Below, piece by piece: positions 43,648 through 52,916 of a stretch of 64,000 nucleotides of DNA; within the stretch, counting starts at the first letter, position 1, and each line of letters starts with the position of its first letter. The notes under the pieces were generated by a model, which was not told where the DNA came from, did no database searches, and worked only from the letters and a program-made list of their open reading frames with translations. Source of the DNA: Reyranella sp. (GTDB lineage: Bacteria > Pseudomonadota > Alphaproteobacteria > Reyranellales > Reyranellaceae); assembly GCF_004296935.1 (NCBI RefSeq), contig NZ_SCVH01000042.1:1-64000 (forward strand). Reading direction: 5' to 3'. The translations under genes and the position numbers were made by a program.

Positions 43648-44802
43648 ATGAGGCCAACCGCTCCGCCCGACTATCCCGACGACCCGATCGCCGAGCCCGT
43701 GCACAAGGGCCGCGGCGCGCTGTCGAACGAGACGAGCCGCTACGACGCCGAGAAGCGCATCCGCACCACCGACGGCTGGGAAGCCGAAGTCGCGGCGGCG
43801 GCCGAGGACGACGAACTGCCGCCCCTGCGCACGACGCTGACGCGCGACGCCACGCGCACCATCCTCGCGCGCAATTCCTCGCCCGACATTCCCTTCGACC
43901 GCTCGATCAATCCCTATCGCGGTTGCGAGCACGGCTGCATCTACTGCTTCGCCCGACCGACGCATGCCTATCTCGGCCTCTCGCCCGGCCTCGATTTCGA
44001 AACCAAGATCCTGTTCAAGCCCGAGGCGGCCAAGCTGCTCGCGGCCGAGCTGGCCTCGCCCAAGTACCGCTGCGACGTGATCGCCATGGGCACCAACACC
44101 GATCCCTACCAGCCGGTCGAGCGCGAGCTGAAGGTCACGCGCCAGATCCTCCGCGTGCTGAGCGATTTCAACAATCCGCTGGGCATCGTCACCAAGAACC
44201 ACATGGTGACGCGCGATATCGACATCCTGGGCGACATGGCCAAACGCAATCTCGTGGAAGTGTTCCTGTCGGTGACGACCCTCGACAAGGATCTCGCGCG
44301 GGCGATGGAACCGCGCGCCTCGACGCCGCAGCGCCGGCTCGACGCCATTCACGCCCTGGCGAGCGCCGGCATTCCCGTGGGCGTCATGACCTCGCCGATG
44401 ATCCCGGGCCTGAACGACCATGAAATGGAATCGATCCTCGAGGCCGCGGTGGATGCCGGCGCCACGCGCGCCGGTTACATCGTTCTGCGCCTGCCGCTCG
44501 AGATCAAGGAACTGTTCGAGGAATGGCTGCGCACCCACCGGCCCGACCGCGCCGAGCGCGTGCTGTCGCTGATCCGGCAGATCCGCGGCGGCGAGCTCTA
44601 CCAGGCCGAGTTCGGCACGCGCATGAAGGGCGAGGGGCCGATCGCCCAGCTGCTGAGCGCGCGCTTTGCCGCCGCCACCAGGAGGCTCGGCCTCAACCGC
44701 ACGCGCTACCGGCTCGACACGTCGGCGTTCCATGTGCCTGAGTCCGCGCGCACCGCGCTGGTCGACGCCAGGCGCGACGCGCGGCAGATGAGGTTGTTGT
44801 AG
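43648..44802 (+). CDS. Radical SAM protein, PA0069 / SplB-like family
   Basis: 384 residues. The cluster motif is YRGCEHGCIYCFARPTH near residue 91 (Cx3Cx2C). SAM-binding elements MGTNTDPYQPVER near 149 and GIVTKNHMVTRD near 177 follow, then VFLSVTTLDKDLARAMEPRA near 208. The family is widespread in proteobacteria and its reaction is not firmly established, though it is related to spore photoproduct lyase-type enzymes. It stands alone, with a hairpin (GGGCGGAG / CTCCGCCC, 44823-44842) after it. Confidence 0.9.
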   Translation: MRPTAPPDYPDDPIAEPVHKGRGALSNETSRYDAEKRIRTTDGWEAEVAAAAEDDELPPLRTTLTRDATRTILARNSSPDIPFDRSINPYRGCEHGCIYCFARPTHAYLGLSPGLDFETKILFKPEAAKLLAAELASPKYRCDVIAMGTNTDPYQPVERELKVTRQILRVLSDFNNPLGIVTKNHMVTRDIDILGDMAKRNLVEVFLSVTTLDKDLARAMEPRASTPQRRLDAIHALASAGIPVGVMTSPMIPGLNDHEMESILEAAVDAGATRAGYIVLRLPLEIKELFEEWLRTHRPDRAERVLSLIRQIRGGELYQAEFGTRMKGEGPIAQLLSARFAAATRRLGLNRTRYRLDTSAFHVPESARTALVDARRDARQMRLL

Positions 44803-44822
44803 GAATACCCACCGTCGTCTCA

Positions 44823-44842
44823 GGGCGGAGATTACTCCGCCC
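44823..44842 (+). terminator. Hairpin after the radical SAM gene
   Basis: Perfect 8-bp stem GGGCGGAG / CTCCGCCC with loop ATTA, 20 bases after the stop. No clear U-run, so the efficiency is uncertain. Confidence 0.5.
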
Positions 44843-44890
44843 GAACCGGAGTCGAGCGCAGCGAGGCGAAGTGGAGAGACCTTGCTTCGA

Positions 44891-45445
44891 TCAATCGAGG
44901 AACTGCACCTTCGGCCACAGCTCGCGCCAGCGCTTCGTCGAGATGCGCTCCTCATATTCGTGAAGCTTTGTGCGGCCGAATTCCGTCGGCCGGCACCGCA
45001 GGTTCAGGAGATCGTCGGTGCCGAGCGGGGCGACCACGGTGAGCCGGTCGTCGGCTTCGAGCCGCACGCCGATCCCGGTCACGCTCTCCAGCCAGTAGAT
45101 CATCGAGTCCGCCGTATCTTTGTGCTGCGGCAGGTTCTTCCAGACATGCATGCGCGCCTGGTTGCGGACCTGCCAGGGCAGGCCGGGCAGCAGGCAGTCG
45201 AGCGCCGCCTCGTAGTCCCGCTCGCGTTCCCTCGAGAGATCCGTCGCGTCGTAATAGATGACGTCGATATCCACAGGCGCGCGCGGCGGCACGATGCCGT
45301 GCAGGTGGTCCCACACGCGGTTGCGCACGAAGCCGGCGGCGACGCACCAGTCGGGCAGCGCCAGTTCGCGCGCTGCACGAAGCTGTTTCATTGCCACGGG
45401 GTCCTGGGCGATGATGTCTGCGACGACTGACGACTTTGGGGACAT
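44891..45445 (-). CDS. Nucleotidyltransferase-family protein (NTP_transf_6 like)
   Basis: 184 residues. The family pattern is visible: WCVAAGFVRNRVWDHLHG near residue 33 and the metal-binding VDIDVIYYDATDLS near 58 (Asp-x-Asp). A second conserved region, ARMHVWKN followed by IYWLESVTGIGVRL, matches the YitH/DUF925 group of uncharacterised proteins. Nucleotidyl transfer is inferred from the fold; no substrate is known. It diverges from rnhB across about 22 bases. Confidence 0.8.
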   Translation of the reverse strand: MSPKSSVVADIIAQDPVAMKQLRAARELALPDWCVAAGFVRNRVWDHLHGIVPPRAPVDIDVIYYDATDLSRERERDYEAALDCLLPGLPWQVRNQARMHVWKNLPQHKDTADSMIYWLESVTGIGVRLEADDRLTVVAPLGTDDLLNLRCRPTEFGRTKLHEYEERISTKRWRELWPKVQFLD

Positions 45446-45467
45446 GGCCGCAGTCTAGCCGGCCTCG

Positions 45468-46085
45468 ATGGGGATAATGCCGAGCTTCCGATTCGAACTG
45501 CGTTGCGACGGACGTGTGGCCGGCATCGACGAGGCCGGGCGCGGACCGCTGGCCGGCCCGGTCTATGCCGCCGCCGCCGTCATCGATCGCGCGCGCGCGA
45601 CGCGGAAGCTCCTGAAGCTGATCGACGATTCCAAGAAGCTGACGCACGAGCGGCGTGAGGAGGCTTACGAGGCCATGATCGCCTCCGGTGCGGTGCAGTT
45701 CGCCATCGCCGAAGCGAGCGTCGAGGAGATCGACCGTATCAACATCCTGCAGGCCACCTTCCTTGCCATGCGTCGCGCGGTGCAGGCGTTGGCCGAACCG
45801 CCGGTCGTCGCGCTGGTCGACGGCAACCGCGTCCCGCCCGGCCTCGCCTGTCGTGCCGAGACCATCGTCGGCGGCGACGCGCACTCCTACTCGATCGCCG
45901 CCGCCTCGATCTTCGCCAAGGTGGCGCGCGACCGACACATGACGAAGCTTGCCGAAACGTTTCCCGGCTACGGCTGGGAGAGCAACCGCGGCTACGGCAG
46001 CGCGCAGCATCTAAAAGCCCTCGAACTTCTCGGGCCGACCCCGCACCACCGTATGAGCTTCGCGCCCCTCAGCAGGTTAGTCTGA
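45468..46085 (+). CDS. rnhB: Ribonuclease HII
   Basis: 205 residues from ATG 45468; ATG 45477 is an alternative. The active site is complete: Asp21 and Glu22 in AGIDEAGRGPLAGPV, an Asp in VALVDGNRVPPG near residue 117, and HSYSIAAASIFAKVARDRHM near 143. It cuts 5' of single ribonucleotides in DNA. Together with rnhA at 16.6 kb the genome has both H-type enzymes. It ends five bases before the next gene. Confidence 0.97.
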   Translation: MGIMPSFRFELRCDGRVAGIDEAGRGPLAGPVYAAAAVIDRARATRKLLKLIDDSKKLTHERREEAYEAMIASGAVQFAIAEASVEEIDRINILQATFLAMRRAVQALAEPPVVALVDGNRVPPGLACRAETIVGGDAHSYSIAAASIFAKVARDRHMTKLAETFPGYGWESNRGYGSAQHLKALELLGPTPHHRMSFAPLSRLV

Positions 46086-46089
46086 TCGC

Positions 46090-46482
46090 ATGGGCATCGC
46101 CTCGATCCGGAACATCGACTACGTGGTTCTCCTCTGCGAGGACATGGTCCGCGCGCGGAAATTCTATCTCGAGGTGATGAAGTTCCGCCTCGAACGGGAG
46201 ACGCCCCGGTGGGTGAGCTTCCATGTCGGCTCGGGCCTCCTCTGCCTGCGGCCACGCACCCTGGAGGGCGTCTTTCAGGACGGGCCGGGCGCGCCCGGCT
46301 CGGCGTCGGTGCAGCTCGCCTTTCGCGTGTCGCCACCCGAGATCGACGAATGCCAGGCGGAGTTGATCGCCCAGGGCGTCGAGATGCTGGGCCCGCCGCG
46401 CGACATTCCGGCCTGGGGCCACCGCGCGATCTTCTTCCGCGACTCCGAGGGCAACGTCATAGAAGTCTACGCCGAAGTCTGA
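46090..46482 (+). CDS. VOC-family (glyoxalase/bleomycin-resistance) protein
   Basis: 130 residues. Two beta-alpha-beta-beta-beta modules: IDYVVLLCEDMVRARKFYLEV near residue 9 and, after PPEIDECQAELIAQGVEMLG, the closing AIFFRDSEGNVIEVYAEV with a metal-ligand Glu near the end. The family covers glyoxalases, dioxygenases and binding proteins. Only one complete metal site is readable, so function is open. A glutathione S-transferase-like gene follows 12 bases later, hinting at a glutathione-related role. Confidence 0.85.
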   Translation: MGIASIRNIDYVVLLCEDMVRARKFYLEVMKFRLERETPRWVSFHVGSGLLCLRPRTLEGVFQDGPGAPGSASVQLAFRVSPPEIDECQAELIAQGVEMLGPPRDIPAWGHRAIFFRDSEGNVIEVYAEV

Positions 46483-46493
46483 CGGAGACATCA

Positions 46494-47120
46494 GTGCTGA
46501 AACTCTACTACGCCGCTCACACCTGTTCGCTCGCCACCCACATCGTGCTCGAAGAGGTCGGCGCCGACTATTCGACCGTGCGCGTCGACTTCGCCAAGGA
46601 GCAGCAGAAGTCGCCGGAATTCCTCAAGGTCAATCCCAAGGCCCGCGTGCCGGCGCTTGTCACCGACAGGGGCATCCTGACCGAAACGCCGGCCATGCTG
46701 GTCTATGTCGCGCAGAGTTTTCCGAAATCACGGCTCGCGCTTATGGACGATCCCTTCGCCTTCGCCCAGGTCCAGGCGTTCAACGCCTATCTCTGCTCGC
46801 ACCTGCACGTGGCGCACGCACACCGCATGCGCGGCCATCGCTGGGTCGATGCCGACGACAAGGCTTCCATCGCCGCCATGCAGCGTAAGGTGCCCGAGTC
46901 GGTCGGCGCCGCCTTCGAGTTGGTCGAGCGCGACATGCTGAAAGGTCCGTGGGTGATGGGCGAGCACTACACGATCTGCGATCCCTATCTCTTCACCCTC
47001 GCGCAATGGCTCGAAGCCGACGGCGTCGAACCTGCGCGCAGCCCGAAGGTGATCGATCACCGCCGCCGCATGGCCGAGCGTCCCGGCGTGCAGAAGGCGA
47101 TCGCCCAGGAACTCGCTTAA
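46494..47120 (+). CDS. Glutathione S-transferase-family protein
   Basis: 208 residues from GTG 46494, preceded by ACGGAGAC. The N-terminal thioredoxin-like domain has YYAAHTCSLATHIVLEE (catalytic Ser or Cys near residue 11), NPKARVPALVTDRGILTET near 54 with the cis-Pro and the glutathione-gamma-Glu contact ET, and a helical C-terminal domain with GEHYTICDPYLFTLAQW near 158. It likely conjugates or reduces with glutathione. It is coupled to a VOC protein upstream. Confidence 0.92.
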   Translation: MLKLYYAAHTCSLATHIVLEEVGADYSTVRVDFAKEQQKSPEFLKVNPKARVPALVTDRGILTETPAMLVYVAQSFPKSRLALMDDPFAFAQVQAFNAYLCSHLHVAHAHRMRGHRWVDADDKASIAAMQRKVPESVGAAFELVERDMLKGPWVMGEHYTICDPYLFTLAQWLEADGVEPARSPKVIDHRRRMAERPGVQKAIAQELA

Positions 47121-47126
47121 GCACAA

Positions 47127-47175
47127 GAGTCATGGGGTCTTGCGATTCGCTTGCAGTGAGAATCGCTATCGAATC
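47127..47175. promoter_or_regulatory. Cluster of four GANTC methylation sites
   Basis: GAGTC (47127), GATTC (47144), GAATC (47160) and GAATC (47171) lie within 49 bases, in the 135-base gap before the acyltransferase gene. GANTC is the CcrM target, and ccrM itself lies 1.3 kb downstream. Confidence 0.6.
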
Positions 47176-47255
47176 TAGTAATGTCGTCGTAAGCGCTTCC
47201 GGGGTACTGCTTCTCCGCAAGTCATGGCACCGAGCATCACCCGCAGGCCGTTCTG

Positions 47256-48398
47256 ATGTATCGCAAGCGTCGTGGCGATGCGTTGCCACCTCTTGCAATG
47301 CCTCTTGTCGACCGCTTGCCTTGTCTCGATGGCTGGCGTGCCGTCTTCTGCGCCGCCGTTCTGTGGAGCCACTTCGTTCGCCCCGGTGATGCCTATGGTC
47401 TGCTGGGCGTGCGCTGCTTCTTTGTCTTGAGCGCCTTTCTCATCACCTGCACGCTGCTGTCGGAAGCCGCAAGGACCTCGGGCATCGATTTCCGCAACTA
47501 TATCCTGCGCCGTGGCCTTCGCCTGTTACCGGTGTATGTCGCGTTCCTGTTGGTATTGGCAGTCACGCAGGCTTGGGGCGCGGCGGATTTCTCCGCCGCC
47601 GACTGGATGGCCGCACTCACCTTCACCCAGAGCTTCCTCGGCGACTCCGGCAACGAGTGGTCGAGTTTCCATCTGTGGTCGCTGTCGGTCGAACTGCAGT
47701 TCTATCTCCTGTGGCCGGTCTTCTTCGTGCTGCTGGCGCCGTGGCTGTCACTACGCCGCGTGGCGATCTGGAGCGTTGTGCTGGTTGCCGTGGCTATTGG
47801 CTTCAGGGTTGCGGCGCGGGTCGTTGCCCTGTCGGTGTCAGTCGACGAGAGCGTGCTCGAGCGCCTCTTCTCCCAGGTGTCGCCGTTCAACTACCTCGAC
47901 TCGCTCAGCCTCGGCGCCTTGGCCGCCTGCCTCGTCTTCCATTTTCGGCCGGGTCTTCTGAAGTTGCCGCTCTGGGTCGCCGCAGTGCTGGCAGCGGTTG
48001 GTGCCGCGATGACGGTGTTGCCCACCGAGGCGCGCCTGGCTGAAATCCCCAGTGTCGCGCTCTACCTCACCGGACACACGATCAGCTCCGTGGGCTGCGC
48101 ACTTCTCCTCGTCGTTTCGGTTCTGTGGCCGCGGCTCTGGCCGTTCCGTGTGCTGAACACGGCCCCGCTCGTCCTCCTCGGCACCATCTCCTACAGCGTC
48201 TACATCTGGCAGCAGCCCTTCACCGAAACCTGGCTGCAGAGCCATTCGACCGAGGTGAGGCTGCTGGCAGCCTTGCTTGCCGGCGCGCTGTCCTACGTCC
48301 TGCTGGAAAAGCCTTTCAGCCTGTTGCGGACGTGGCTGCGGCTAGGTGCGCGCGGCGCGGCTCCGGCGGTCGCTGTTCCCGCGATCGGACAAGTCTAG
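47256..48398 (+). CDS. Acyltransferase 3-family membrane protein
   Basis: 380 residues from ATG 47256, about ten membrane helices. Family landmarks: LDGWRAVFCAAVLWSHFV near residue 24 with the conserved His, GLLGVRCFFVLSAFLIT near 48, FRNYILRRGLRLLPVY near 78, and WSSFHLWSLSVELQFYLLWP near 135. OafA/YrhL-type enzymes transfer acyl groups to cell-surface sugars or lipids. Four GANTC sites in its upstream region suggest cell-cycle or methylation control. Acceptor unknown. Confidence 0.9.
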   Translation: MYRKRRGDALPPLAMPLVDRLPCLDGWRAVFCAAVLWSHFVRPGDAYGLLGVRCFFVLSAFLITCTLLSEAARTSGIDFRNYILRRGLRLLPVYVAFLLVLAVTQAWGAADFSAADWMAALTFTQSFLGDSGNEWSSFHLWSLSVELQFYLLWPVFFVLLAPWLSLRRVAIWSVVLVAVAIGFRVAARVVALSVSVDESVLERLFSQVSPFNYLDSLSLGALAACLVFHFRPGLLKLPLWVAAVLAAVGAAMTVLPTEARLAEIPSVALYLTGHTISSVGCALLLVVSVLWPRLWPFRVLNTAPLVLLGTISYSVYIWQQPFTETWLQSHSTEVRLLAALLAGALSYVLLEKPFSLLRTWLRLGARGAAPAVAVPAIGQV

Positions 48399-48471
48399 CA
48401 ACGTCGCTAGGGTGTCGTTCCAAAACCCGACGCTTCGCTGCGCGTCCATGCCTAGGTCTGGTAGGTCCATC

Positions 48472-50000
<1,529 letters not shown>

Positions 50001-50096
50001 CGCCGCTTTCGCTGGTTACCGGGAGGTTATCTGAAAATGAAGTAACATATGGTTATGACATATACAAAGGTTACCAACTGCGATTAGCCTGCACCG

Positions 50097-50477
50097 ATGG
50101 ATACGAACTTCGCCGCCGTCGCCGCCGTTCTCGGCCGGTATTTCGATGGGCTGTACAACAGCGACACGGCCCTGTTGCGCTCGGTGTTTCACCCCAAGGC
50201 GCACTATGTCTCTGCGACGGACGGCACGCTCGTCCATCTCGGCATGGATGAGTACTTCCCGATCGTCGACCAGCGGCCATCGCCCGCGAGCCGGAACGAG
50301 GTGCGGGCGGACCGCATCGTCGCCATCGAGTTCGCCGGGCCCGTGACGGCCTTCGCCCGCGTCGAATGCGCCATCGGCGCCAAATTCTTCAGCGATCTTC
50401 TGACTTTCGTCTTCGTCGAGGGTCGCTGGCAGATCATTTCGAAGGTCTTCCACTTCGACCAGCGCGCACAATCCTGA
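50097..50477 (+). CDS. NTF2-like / lumazine-binding-family protein
   Basis: 126 residues. It has the cone-shaped NTF2 fold pattern: N-terminal helix VAAVLGRYFDGLYNSDTALL, FHPKAHYVSATDG near residue 31, and closing strands FSDLLTFVFVEGRWQIISKVFHF near 97. Such proteins bind small ligands or act as isomerases or SnoaL-like enzymes. It diverges from the HxlR regulator, so it is probably its target. Ligand unknown. Confidence 0.82.
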   Translation: MDTNFAAVAAVLGRYFDGLYNSDTALLRSVFHPKAHYVSATDGTLVHLGMDEYFPIVDQRPSPASRNEVRADRIVAIEFAGPVTAFARVECAIGAKFFSDLLTFVFVEGRWQIISKVFHFDQRAQS

Positions 50478-50510
50478 CCCCCTCCGCCCCGTCTTACGGG
50501 GCGGAGGGGG
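50478..50510. terminator. Strong hairpin between convergent genes
   Basis: A perfect 14-bp stem (CCCCCTCCGCCCCG / CGGGGCGGAGGGGG, 5-base loop) begins directly at the NTF2-like stop and serves both convergent genes. Neither strand has a good U-run; the GC-rich stem is long enough to stop or stabilise transcripts. Confidence 0.6.
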
Positions 50511-50523
50511 CGAGGGCGGGGCT

Positions 50524-51708
50524 CTACCCTAGCGCCGCATCCAGGCTGGCGTGGAACCGCTGCAGGTTCTGCTCCAGCCGGCCCACGATCAGCCGCTCGT
50601 TGGCGCCGCTGCCCATGCCGCGCTGGATCTGCTCGCAGGTCGGCAAGTCCTCGCAGTTGAATACCTTGCCGTCGATCAGCTCGAACGAGCGTGCCCAGTG
50701 CGCCGCCGCCTTGTCGTCCTCGGACACATCCGGCGTCAGCATGGAATGCACGAACAGCGTCTCATCAGGCGCGCTCGGGAACAGGCCGAGATGGCTGATG
50801 TAGCCGGGATGGCTGATGTAGCCGGGATGGTAGATGAAGATGCTGCTGGGCATCACGAAGTGCACCAGCGTGCCGTGATGCTGCGGGCTCCAGCGCTCGG
50901 GCGGCAGCTCGCGGATATCGGCCGTGCGGTCGCGCGCCGCGAGGAAGCGGATGTGGGGGCCGACCGCGTCGCTCACCGAGACCGCGTCGGCGAAGAAGGG
51001 TCCGATCGTGCCGGAGTGAAGGCGCGTCAGATGATAGATCTCGAGGAATGCCTCGACGATCAGCTTCCAGTTGGCGGCGCGCTTGATGGCGTGCTGGCGA
51101 TAGAGGCGATGGCCGCCGAGATCGATCGCCTCGAGGTCGCGGTCGAGCGGGCCCAGGAACGCCGCCATGTCGGGCGCGGGTGCGGCGGGATCGAGCACCG
51201 CCCAGATCATGCCGTGCCGCACGGCTGACGGCAGCTCGCGCAAGCCCAGCGTGTGCTTGTCGATCGTCGGGAAGGCCTCTGCGCGCGGCAGGCCGGCCAG
51301 GGATCCGTCGAGCCGGTAGGTCCAGCCGTGATAGGGACAGACCAGGCTCTGGCGCTTGCAAGGTTCGTCCTCTTCCACGATCAGCCGAGCGCCGCGATGA
51401 CGGCAGACATTCAGGAACACCTTTATGTCGCCCTCGCGTGTGCGCGTGATCAGCACCGGCACGCCGCAGATCTCGCGCGCCATGACGCTGCCGGGCTCGC
51501 GCAGCTGATCGACGGGACCGAGGCAGAGCGGCATCCGGCGGAACAGGCGCTCGCGCTCGCGTCCGAAGCGCGCCGGGTCGATGTAGAGGGCAGGAGCGAG
51601 GCTCGCCTCATCGGCCTGCCAGTCGGGGCTGGTGCGTCCGTCGATCTCGCCGAGAAGGCGTTGGAACAGGTTCTGCCAATGGGGAGCCGCGGTGTCGGTC
51701 ATGGTCAT
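50524..51708 (-). CDS. Rieske-type aromatic-ring hydroxylating dioxygenase, alpha subunit
   Basis: 394 residues. The Rieske [2Fe-2S] motif is NVCRHRGARL near residue 101 and CPYHGWTYR near 124. The catalytic mononuclear iron site is suggested by LIVEAFLEIYHLTRLHSG near 215 (two His) and a later acid. An 18-bp tandem duplication (50791-50826) encodes HPGYIS twice and then a divergent third part. No ferredoxin or reductase gene is next to it. A TetR gene lies directly upstream, overlapping its start by four bases, and is probably its regulator. Confidence 0.9.
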   Translation of the reverse strand: MTMTDTAAPHWQNLFQRLLGEIDGRTSPDWQADEASLAPALYIDPARFGRERERLFRRMPLCLGPVDQLREPGSVMAREICGVPVLITRTREGDIKVFLNVCRHRGARLIVEEDEPCKRQSLVCPYHGWTYRLDGSLAGLPRAEAFPTIDKHTLGLRELPSAVRHGMIWAVLDPAAPAPDMAAFLGPLDRDLEAIDLGGHRLYRQHAIKRAANWKLIVEAFLEIYHLTRLHSGTIGPFFADAVSVSDAVGPHIRFLAARDRTADIRELPPERWSPQHHGTLVHFVMPSSIFIYHPGYISHPGYISHLGLFPSAPDETLFVHSMLTPDVSEDDKAAAHWARSFELIDGKVFNCEDLPTCEQIQRGMGSGANERLIVGRLEQNLQRFHASLDAALG

Positions 51709-52334
51709 GATCGGGACTCCTCGTAAGGCCGGGCGGAGACGGCCTGCAGGCAGAAGGCGGTGATCTCGCGCGACAGGGTCAAGGCGTTGGGCGGTGCTTC
51801 CGCATCCTGCGCCAGTGGGCCGATCAGTCCCTCGGTCAGGGCGCCGATCAGGCCGGCGGCGGCGATGCGGGCGTTCTGCGGCGGGAACTCTGCGCCAGCG
51901 ATGCCGTCCTCGATCAGGCCTTGCAGCACATCGGCGAAGGCGCGACGGGATTTCAGGCGGGCGGCGTCGACTTCGGGCTCGGCCGGCTCGGCGATCATCG
52001 CCCAGGCCAGCCGCCGTGCCCGCACGGCGCGGAGCGCGAACACGCGTATCGCGTCGGCCAGCCGTGCCGTAGCCGTTCCCTCGCTGTCGGCCACGGCCTG
52101 CATGACGCTCACTTCGTGGCCCGCATTGAGGGCCAGCGCCTCGGCGAACAATTCGCCTTTGGACGGGAAATGCCGATAGACCGTTCCCGTCGCCACGCCG
52201 GCCGCTTCGGCCACGACCGCGACCTGGGCGCCGCGGAAGCCAACCTCGCCCACAACCGCGCGGACCGCCTGCAGGATGCGGTCGCGCTTGTCCTGAAGCT
52301 GCTCCTGGACCCGTTCGGTGCGCCGGTAGGCCAT
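51705..52334 (-). CDS. TetR-family transcriptional regulator
   Basis: 209 residues from ATG 52334 (MAYRRTERVQEQLQDKR). The helix-turn-helix is at residues 20-60: VGEVGFRGAQVAVVAEAAGV and GTVYRHFPSKGELFAEAL. The C-terminal domain is helical. It overlaps the downstream Rieske gene by four bases, so the two form one unit. A 12-bp inverted repeat overlaps its promoter, the expected place for an autoregulatory operator. Confidence 0.94.
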   Translation of the reverse strand: MAYRRTERVQEQLQDKRDRILQAVRAVVGEVGFRGAQVAVVAEAAGVATGTVYRHFPSKGELFAEALALNAGHEVSVMQAVADSEGTATARLADAIRVFALRAVRARRLAWAMIAEPAEPEVDAARLKSRRAFADVLQGLIEDGIAGAEFPPQNARIAAAGLIGALTEGLIGPLAQDAEAPPNALTLSREITAFCLQAVSARPYEESRS

Positions 52335-52339
52335 ACGCA

Positions 52340-52365
52340 AAGAAATGAATTCAAATTCATTTCTT
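52340..52365 (-). promoter_or_regulatory. Candidate TetR operator
   Basis: AAGAAATGAATT and AATTCATTTCTT form a perfect 12-bp inverted repeat around CA, 6 bases before the TetR start. A TTGACA on the minus strand (52366-52371) directly adjoins it, so repressor bound here would block the promoter. Confidence 0.65.
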
Positions 52366-52426
52366 GTCAATACGGGCGCATGGGCTTTGTTCGCTAATGC
52401 CGGCGTTTGCCTGTATAGGGTCCGCC

Positions 52427-52609
52427 ATGACAACAACCGCAATCGGCAAACACATGGTCTGGGTGGAAAAGCCCAAGGGCGGCCGCCGCATCGGCATCGC
52501 CTACTCGACCCTCAAGGAAGCCCAGCTTCAGGCGGTCTCGCTCGAGCGGGACGGCTACTCGGTGATCGAGATCCTTCCTACGAGCCTGCCGAAGCCCAAT
52601 CTGATCTAG
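52427..52609 (+). CDS. Small conserved-looking protein, unknown
   Basis: 60 residues from ATG 52427 (MTTTAIGKHMVWVEKPKGG). It is soluble, with a short basic segment and SLERDGYSVIEILPTSLPKP at the end. No family is recognised. Support comes from a good reading frame and an intrinsic terminator 85 bases downstream on the same strand. It diverges from the TetR gene near its operator. It may be a real small protein; the call is tentative. Confidence 0.5.
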   Translation: MTTTAIGKHMVWVEKPKGGRRIGIAYSTLKEAQLQAVSLERDGYSVIEILPTSLPKPNLI

Positions 52610-52693
52610 GCGGCGCTTTCTGCGATTTGCAGAATCCGCAGGTTTCGGCTAGGATTTATCCTACGATGGGCGGCATCTGACGCCCCCTCAATG

Positions 52694-52724
52694 ACGCCCG
52701 GAGGCTCCGCTTCCGGGCGTTTTT
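52694..52724 (+). terminator. Intrinsic terminator, rightward
   Basis: ACGCCCGGA pairs with TCCGGGCGT over a 9-base loop and is followed by a U-run. It is 85 bases after the small gene at 52427. Confidence 0.85.
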
Positions 52725-52734
52725 CGTGGTCCAC

Positions 52735-52908
52735 GAAATGGTCCAATCCGGCGTTCCGTCGTGAACACCGATGACGGCGTCGGGCCGGGCTCGGTGGCAC
52801 AGTTTGTCAGGGGGCGATTGAGCCGCCGGATCAAGGGCTTGGCTGGGGTTTGTGGCACAGGCATCCGGACATCGCGTGGCACAACGAGGTGTGCCGCGAA
52901 ATGGTCCA
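52735..52908. mobile_element. Possible insertion-sequence remnant
   Basis: The gap 52610-52916 has no gene besides the terminator. CGAAATGGTCCA occurs at 52734 and 52897, and GTGGCACA occurs at 52794, 52852 and 52876, all in direct orientation. Repeated short motifs like these resemble the multiple transposase sites at ends of some IS21-like elements. No transposase fragment is left, so this is a weak suggestion. Confidence 0.3.
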
Positions 52909-52916
52909 CTCAGACC

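Noticed and set aside
43648-44802. Spore photoproduct lyase
   Set aside because: Similarity is limited to the radical SAM core; the alphaproteobacterial setting and the Cx3Cx2C context fit the PA0069 family instead.
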